Source: Eublepharis macularius (lineage: Eukaryota > Chordata > Lepidosauria > Squamata > Eublepharidae). Taken from it: DNA of 64,000 nucleotides. Within the stretch, counting starts at the first letter, position 1. Every line of letters begins with the position of its first letter. The translations under genes were made by a program, and so were the position numbers. Below are positions 57,525-64,000 of this stretch, piece after piece. The notes under the pieces were generated by a model. That model saw only the letters and a program-made list of their open reading frames with translations. It made no database searches and was not told the origin of the DNA. The DNA lies in contig NC_072801.1 of NCBI RefSeq assembly GCF_028583425.1, forward strand, positions 24,076,001 through 24,140,000, given 5' to 3'.

Positions 57525-57734
57525 CATTTGTGTTGCAGTCTTTCCTCTTTTTCCTTCCTTTGTTTTGCATTCTTTCCCAGTTTTAAAGCAGCTGCAGAAT
57601 ATAAGAGGTTGGGTTTTTAGTTTGGGAATCAGTTCAATGGCCAAGCTTACTGGTGTTTCTGCTTTATCTTTCCTTCTCTCTGTTTTAGGTAGTATCCTGG
57701 TATGCATGGTTCAGTTTTGAGAAATGGCTGGAAG

Positions 57735-57958
57735 GGGTTAATTTTAGTTATTTATTCTTTTACACTCTGCCTTTCTTCCAAGTGAGGACCCAAAGCAGCT
57801 CACGTAGTTCTCCTCTCCTTCATTTTATCTTCACAAACAACCCTGTAAGGTAGGTTAGGCTGAGACTGTGTGGAACTGGCCCAAAGTTACACAGCAAACT
57901 TTTATGGCAGAGTTGGAATTTCAGTCTGGGTCTTCCAAATTGTAATCCCACCCCCTAA
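57735..57958 (-). repeat. Sauria-type tRNA SINE
   Basis: Reverse copy: tacactctgcctttcttcca, gtaaggtaggttaggctgag, actggcccaaagttacacag and gtctgggtcttccaaattg. Confidence 0.8.
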
Positions 57959-58124
57959 GCCCAGGCTTGGAATTTTCCCCCCTCAAATTAGCAAGCTGAC
58001 TGAAAGCTGGCATAGGCCAAGTTATTCAAGGAATTATTTCTTTTGAAATTTGCAAAGACCTTACTTTTGAGGCAAACATGGTAGGTGATAAGGTTCCATT
58101 TTTGGATCCAGGGGTTTTCTAGGG

Positions 58125-58248
58125 TATGAAGGAGAGCTTTTGACTCTCAAAAACTCACACCTTGGAAATGTAGTTGGTCTTTAAGGTGTTACTAGACCGA
58201 ATCTTGCTGTTCTACTACAGACGGACAGGGCTACCCAACTGAAACGAA
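58125..58248 (+). repeat. Fold-back repeat, old copy
   Basis: It contains gagcttttgactctcaaaaa, ttggaaatgtagttggtctt, taaggtgttactagacc and ctactacagacggacagggc. It is close to the 20488 copy. Confidence 0.6.
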
Positions 58249-58319
58249 GGTTCCAGCTGATTCTGTACTTTCGGCAAACACTTACAGATGGTTCATTGAA
58301 CTAAATTTAAAACATGGCC

Positions 58320-58425
58320 TAGCAGTGTGGTCCTGACTCCTAAGCAGAGTTACACCTTTCTGAAGCCATTGAAGTCACTGAGCTTAGAAAGGTGTAATTC
58401 TGTTTGGGATTGTGCTGTTAGATGG
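58320..58425. repeat. Short palindromic dispersed repeat
   Basis: The arms ctaagcagagttacaccttt and aaaggtgtaattctgtttgg flank gaagccattgaagtcactga. It is related to 10311-10395. Confidence 0.65.
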
Positions 58426-59324
58426 TTGAAAAGTCAACCGCTCTTGCTTGTGAATGAAATGTTTTGAGGAATGCATCACAGAAAGTTGTTTAGATTAAAT
58501 GAAACCTGCTTGAGCTGTGGTACTTCCTGGGGTAATTTTCCGTAGAAAGTGCCTGTGAACACTAGTTTGCTATAATATGGGCAATCAATAATCTGTGATG
58601 AATCATGTCTGCTGTGAAGTGTGCCTGTATGATAAAGGTCTTTCCAAATGCATATTTTTCATATCCACGGCTTTGTGTTCTTAAGTGTGCTCTTAAAAAC
58701 TCTTCAGAGTTACTCATAAGTCAGCTTGGAAATACAAAACATATCCTGTGACATGACATTTTGGGGAAATGCTGTTAAAATGGTTAAATGCAAATTTGAG
58801 GGGGGTTTTTTTTGCATGATGATTACTAACACGATCAAACTCTTTCCTGATACAGCCATTAGACACTGTCCTATTAAGTTCTGACTAGTTATTAGCATAT
58901 ATTAATGAACTCTGAAATTGGCTACACATTAAAACAATTCTGGGCTTTTCATTCTATTCCTCTTTTAATAAAAAGAACCGCCGGTAGTCATTTTGCATGT
59001 CTGCTGTTTTTCCATCTAGATAAAGTGAAGAACCTGGCTTTACTTCAATCTTACTTGATGAACCTGCTTTGCTTAATGTAATGTGGATGACTTAGCCGTT
59101 ACTCTCTTCATCCCCCTCCCTTTTTGTGGTTATGTGTTATTGTTTATTTTGAATCCTTCTGTTCCATCTTTCTGCCAAACGTGAGTTTTAAGGCCGTTTA
59201 AAGAAAATTCATAAATCAGGAGCCATATGAACCATTACAGTATTAATTAGCAATTTAAATAGCAGCTTAAGAGAAAATTAAAACAGCCAGGGCTAAATAA
59301 TGGAGAGGAACACATGAACACACA

Positions 59325-60003
59325 CACGTGAAGCTGCTGTATACTAAATCAGACCGGCAAGGTCAGTCTTGTCAGCTCAGACTGGCAGCAACTTTGCAGG
59401 GACTCAGGTGAGGTCATGTATGTATGTACGTACGTATGTATGTACGTACGTATGTATGTAATTTATGCCTTTCTCACTGAGACTCAAGGCGGACTACACA
59501 GTATGAAATTAGTACAATCAGTATCAAGTACATTTCAATACAGTATCAAGGACATTTCATAAACAATACCATAGGGTAAATAGATACAAGTTTAAAAGGC
59601 ATAGGATTAGCAAGAATCCAATACAGAGTAGAAAAAATACTGAAACAAAACATAATAAATTCCAGGACTAGCATTAGACAACATGGTGCACTGGTGGTAC
59701 ATAGGAGTACATATTTAAAGCAGCAGATAATATGTAAAGCAATATGGTGATGAAGTCTATGGTCCCTAACTCATTAGCAAAGCATCTTCCCTACAATACA
59801 GCCCTCCCATTGGAGTTAAAAGCCTTTTTGAGTAGTTTGATTTTGCATCGTTTACGGAAAGCCAGGAGAGTGGGGACTCTTCTGACTTCCTCAGGCAGGT
59901 CCTTCTATTTGATCCTTTTAACTGGAGATGTTGGGATTGAACCTGGGACCTTCTGGATGCCAAGCAGATGCTCTACCACTGAACCACAGCCCCTCCTCTA
60001 AAC
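59325..60003 (-). repeat. tRNA-derived SINE (second family) split by a LINE tail
   Basis: Left part gtgaagctgctgtatactaa (59325-59415); right part aactggagatgttgggattg to ccactgaaccacagcccctc (59913-60003). The LINE fragment 59417-59910 lies between. Confidence 0.8.
59417..59910 (-). repeat. LINE 3' end (family A), reverse, with TATG/TACG microsatellite tail
   Basis: A TATG/TACG repeat (59417-59463) precedes cctttctcactgagactcaa and aataccatagggtaaata. On the - strand the coding remnant ends before gaggaagtcagaagag. Confidence 0.8.
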
Positions 60004-60019
60004 AAAAGACATACAGCCC

Positions 60020-61110
60020 ATAATATAGACCAGCTAATACAACAGCAGGACAAGTGGCAGGTGGCCTTCCTGGTACCTAAAAGCTAAATATCAAGGCACC
60101 TGGAGGGAGTTCAATAACTGGGGTGTTACCCAAGAGATGACCTTCTCTCTGACAGCTACCTGAAAAGGTGTGGTCATGTGAAGAATGGTATTTTCATGGA
60201 GACTATACCCTGTCCTTCACATATTTGGCTTGAGGCTGTTTAGAGGCTTTATAGGTCAGAATCAACACTTTGAATTGTGCCCAGAAACAACCCTGGAGGA
60301 GCCAGCAAAGACCTTTCAGTACAGGTCATTCTGCCATGGTCCCAGGTAACAGCTCAGCCGGCTGTATTTCTGAACCAGGCATGGTTTCAGGAGGCTTTTC
60401 AATGGCATTTCTGCAGAAAATTATGTACCATCTGTTTATATGACTGTATTAAGATTCTCTGATGGTACATTTGGTACTTATCTGCTAGATAGTTGATGAT
60501 TTTCTGATGGCATATACATTTCAAATATTGAAATATTTGACTGGCTTAGGACTCAATCAATGTAGTTAGATAATCACAGTGTAATTTGTGTTCTAGTTAG
60601 TATTTCTGAACCAGGCATGGTTTCAGGAGGCTTTTCAGTGGCATTCCTACAAAAAATGCTTTGCTGGATTGGGACAAGATCATGAAGTGGTGAAAGGCAT
60701 TGTGAGCTATAGAATATCAGTTGCACGTTGGTGAGCATTACTGGATCTAACACCTGTCCTCTGAAAACCTGATCTTGAAGGTGGAGTGTAGTGTAATCTT
60801 GTTGGGTGCAGGTTGAATTACCATCTCTGTGCTGGGTTAATTTGCCTACCATCTTTGCCTCTGTCTTGTCGTCAGCATAGTTGATGTGCCCAGATCCATT
60901 CCATTACTGCTTTCAGACACCTGTTGGAAACACCTTCAGTAGGATTAGGTGAAAAGAAAACAGTGTGTCATATGTGTATCACCTGCACTTTCACTCCAGA
61001 TCTCCAGATAAACTCAGGAGTTTTGTGTAGAAATTACAAAGGAGCAGGTCACACAATAGATCCTTGTGGAAGGTACATAATAGCATGCAGTGAGGAAGCT
61101 CTCTCTATGA
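60020..61110 (-). repeat. LINE fragment (L2/CR1 clade), RT and post-RT region, reverse
   Basis: On the - strand the post-RT region reads AQFKVLILTYKASKQPQ (near 60235-60290). An RT remnant precedes it (ccacaaggatctattgtgtg near 61050-61075, equivalent to VPQGSI). It is frame-broken. A 58-base block is duplicated at 60365 and 60599. Confidence 0.7.
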
Positions 61111-61224
61111 ATCTTTTAACCTTTTTCTTTTTTTGATGTAATATATTTTATTTTGAAAAACAAAATAATAATAAATGATACAAAAAGAAAACAAAGAATT
61201 ATGTAACATAGTTGTATAAATCAG

Positions 61225-61715
61225 AGATAACTAGGGAGGCCTGCCTAGCATTGACCACGGCCAGGGCATTTTTGGCCCTGGCCCCAACCTGGTGGAACAC
61301 TCTGCCTTGCGAGACCAGGGCCCGGCAGGACTTGTTATCATTTTGCCAGGCCTGCAAGACGGAGCTGTTCTGCCAGGCATATGGGTGATGCTGGGCGGTG
61401 CCCCTTCCCCCTAGTGGGGGGGGGGTGTTGAGATTTTGTGCTCTCCCGCCGAAAGACATCTCACATTTTTATATAATTGCTGTAATCTGCTCTACAGACG
61501 GTGATAGGTGAATGTATAACGTGCTGCTATGTTTCTATTGTTATGGCTGTATTTGTATGGTGGTAATATATGTTTTAAATGAATGATATGTATTTTTATA
61601 TTTTTAATGGCTACTGCCGATGAATTGTGTAGTGTGTTTTAAATTGTTGTGATCCACCCTGAGCCCACTTGGTTGGGGAGGGCGGACTATAAATTTAAGT
61701 AAATAAATAAATAAA
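61225..61715 (+). repeat. LINE 3' end (family B), nested in L1
   Basis: It contains gccagggcatttttggccct, acctggtggaacactctgcc and gagcccacttggttggggag, then an AAATAAATAAAT tail. It is related to 18580-19125. Confidence 0.8.
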
Positions 61716-62737
61716 TTAATAAACTATATATAACAGAACATATAAACTACAGATTGTTTCTACCCTCCACCCCCTTGCTTACTTATATTAAAATACATTG
61801 TATTCAACATTTGACATTACTGATTTGATAATTAATCCGTTTTACTGACAATTGTTCTTAGTTTCTCTTAATTTTCTGCTATATAATCAAAAAAAGTTCA
61901 TTTTTTTCTGAAATTCTAGAATTGGTCTATTATGTATATAAGATATTAATTTTGCCATTGATGCATATTCATATAGTTTATTCATCCATTCTGTCAAATC
62001 TGATTCTGCCTTCCATTTTGTTGCATATACTATTCTCGCTTCTGTCACTATATATTTAAATAGTTTACTATGTATTTTTACAATGTTGCTTGGTAAGATA
62101 TTTAATAACATATTTTTAGTATTTCAACATAAAGTGAAATTTTAGTATCTGTTGCATCTCTTCATGTATTTTTATCCAATATTTCCTCACTTTCTTGCAT
62201 GCCTGCCACATTTGATTGAATGTTGCATCTGTGTATTGACATTTCCAGTACTTTCTGCTGTAATCATGATTAGCTTTTGTGATGTCCTTAGGAGTAATAT
62301 ACCATCTAAAGAACATTTTATACCAATTCTCCCTTAATATTTGACAGTCTGTAAATTTGATTTCTTAATCCATAAGTTTTCCCATTGACTCATACATACA
62401 TTTTCTCCAAAGTTTTGCATCCGTTTTTACTTGTTCCTATTCTGTGGCATATTGCAGTAAGATTTTATATACTTTTCCTAATAGGTGTTTTGAATCTCCA
62501 GTGGTTAGTTGTTCAAAAACTGTTTTCTCTCTTAACCGGCCACCTTCTTTGGATAGTTGTTCTTTGAGTTTAGACACCATTTGATAATACATCAGCCATG
62601 AAATATTTCTTCCTTGAGGAGTCTTTTGACTGTTTCATTGACCAGAATCCTCTACCATGTCAGCTATAAACCAAGGACTCAGTTTCTTTGTGAATTTTCC
62701 TCTGCTTATTTTTGGCAAGCATGGATGCAATCGTACA

Positions 62738-63074
62738 CAGCCTCGGTGCCAGGGTTTCTGGTGCCGGAGGCCAACCTCGCACGCGCGCTCTGTGTGTGTG
62801 CGCCCGGACTGCATGATGACATCATCATGTGTTGACGTCATCATGCAGTGCCGCTGGTGGGTGGCTGGGGCGGAGCAAGGAGGCCACCCGCGCGCCGCAT
62901 GCCGGCCCGGCTGCCTGTCGTCCCTGGCCCCTGGCTGCTGCACCTGCCCGTGGGCGGGTGGTGGCAGCGGCGTGGGACTTGCCGGCGGTGGCGTGGGATG
63001 CGCGCCTCCGCCCCCGCTGCCCCCGCAGTGCCCGTGGCCCCTGCCTCACCGCCTCAACAGTGGTGCTGGCCCTG
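62738..63074. mobile_element. GC-rich hAT-like MITE (family E) nested in L1
   Basis: The exact 8-base TSD atcgtaca is at 62730-62737 and 63075-63082. It begins CAGCCTCGGTGCCAG and ends GGTGCTGGCCCTG, imperfect CAG...CTG inverted ends. The interior is very GC- and CpG-rich, unlike the flanks, with a small palindrome around tgatgacatcatcatg. Confidence 0.85.
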
Positions 63075-63479
63075 ATCGTACATGTTACGTTCTGCATTTG
63101 GTAGCCTTGTGATTTTTTTTTTTACAACCACTCATGGTCTTGGCTCTAACAAATATTTCTTCAGGAAAAGACGGGCTCGTAGGTTGTCACCATGTTCCTT
63201 ATCTTTTAGACACCAAGTGAAATCAACCCTGTAAGTTTTCAATAATATTTTGAACTGTTTAACACCCCGTGTGTTGTTGTTAGCTTATTTTCAGGTTTCA
63301 CTGTATTTGCACATCACCTCAGGATTAGAATAGTTCAAAGGCAATGAGAAAATATTTTTAAATAAACAAAACACTAGGCTTCTGTCAGTAATGCACCAGA
63401 CCACAGTTAAAAGCATTGGAAAAATGCAAAACATTAAGATCCCATCTACTATACCACACACAACACCTCCCTGGGAAAA

Positions 63480-63680
63480 CTTTGTCTTGTCAAATGTCAA
63501 ATGTCAGAAGCTAAGCAGGGTCAGCCTTGGTTAGTAATTGGATGGGAGATCTCCAGCAAAGACCAGGGCTGCAGAGGCAGGCAATGGCAAAACACCTCCA
63601 TCAGTCTTTTGCCTTTAAAACCCCAGCAGGGGTTGCCATAAGTCAGCTATGACTTGACAGCAGTCTGCACCACCACTCGA
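63480..63680 (+). repeat. 5S rRNA-derived SINE
   Basis: It contains agaagctaagcagggtcagc, aattggatgggagatctcca, gcagaggcaggcaatggcaa and agtcagctatgacttgacag. The 5' end is truncated relative to the 32190 copy. Confidence 0.85.
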
Positions 63681-64000
63681 ATACTTTCTATGGCGAGATT
63701 TTTCAACCTCACAATGTATGACGTGGGAAAGTTTGAGGACTTCTTCAACTTTTCCAATGGAAAAAAATGAGAAATTTGTGAACACCGTGTTTTATAATGC
63801 ATTTCACTGAATCCAAATATACAGCATGAAAAAGTCATGCATTTGGAAGAACTGGGAAATTTTGGGAGCGCTGAAAAAACCCTTTCTTATACTGTAGACA
63901 TATACAATATTTTCAAGAATTTTTTTATTTAAATGCAAATGATTTTGACAACAGTATGCTAGAATATGTTTAATGATAATACATTATTATACAATCCAGC

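Larger units (their letters stand above)
61125..63230 (-). repeat. L1 LINE, 3' half of ORF2, reverse, with two nested insertions
   Basis: A T-rich A-tail complement lies at 61125-61150. The - strand frames read WYITPKDITKANHDYSRKYW, then CKKVRKYWIKIHEEMQQILK (62116-62316) and KWKAESDLTEWMNKLYEYAS (61887-62111), typical of the L1 ORF2 C-terminal region. It is interrupted by LINE family B at about 61225-61715 and a MITE at 62738-63074. The left and right limits are approximate. Confidence 0.8.
49660..64000 (+). other. MAD1L1: MAD1L1 intron 9 (continues beyond window)
   Basis: I searched this >14 kb for the next MAD1L1 residues and found none. Repeats are listed separately. Stretches 50.1-51.3, 51.5-52.6, 53.85-55.6, 56.1-56.9 and 58.43-59.3 kb show no recognisable gene or repeat. 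Confidence 0.75.

Noticed and set aside
62657-63112. GC-rich open frames as a CpG-island gene or first exon
   Set aside because: The GC-rich part is exactly bounded by an 8-base TSD and is an inserted MITE; the flanks are L1.

Overview
The window is vertebrate nuclear DNA, most likely from a squamate reptile (lizard). It has spliced genes with GT-AG introns. The repeats are reptile-like: Sauria-type tRNA SINEs, 5S rRNA-derived SINEs, CR1/L2-clade and L1 LINEs, and several hAT-like MITE families. No bacterial or plasmid-type system is present. The gene order SNX8 > NUDT1 < MRM2 > MAD1L1 > matches the conserved block I recall from human 7p22.3. Species was not determined.

Layout. (1) 1-~13.4 kb: the 3' part of SNX8 on the + strand. 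Eight coding exons at 1123-10125 cover the end of the PX domain and the whole BAR region, followed by a long 3'UTR. (2) 14.6-19.5 kb: NUDT1 (MTH1) on the - strand, with three coding exons giving a complete 156-residue protein. It converges on SNX8. (3) ~20.6-21.15 kb: a CpG-bearing segment that looks like a shared NUDT1/MRM2 promoter. (4) 21.1-25.77 kb: MRM2 on the + strand, the mitochondrial 2'-O-methyltransferase, with a very short predicted first coding exon. (5) 29.35-64 kb: MAD1L1 on the + strand. It has a CpG promoter with TCTCGCGAGA sites, a first exon, and eight further coding exons (2-9) at 33337-49659 that encode about the first 322 residues. The rest of the gene lies beyond the right edge, after an intron longer than 14 kb.

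The remaining sequence is largely interspersed repeats, many nested, several with exact target-site duplications (TSDs). The genes are unrelated housekeeping genes: endosomal sorting (SNX8), nucleotide-pool sanitising (NUDT1), mitochondrial rRNA methylation (MRM2) and the spindle checkpoint (MAD1L1). Only NUDT1 and MRM2 appear to share a regulatory segment.

Most unusual observations: a dispersed, fold-back-prone repeat with a hammerhead-ribozyme-like core, possibly Penelope-like; a 280-bp-arm near-perfect palindrome of that repeat inside an MRM2 intron; an in-frame upstream ATG in MAD1L1 exon 1; a GC-rich MITE inside an L1 that imitates a CpG island; and a cluster of one MITE family just downstream of four MAD1L1 exons. 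All gene names come from remembered protein family sequences, not from a search.
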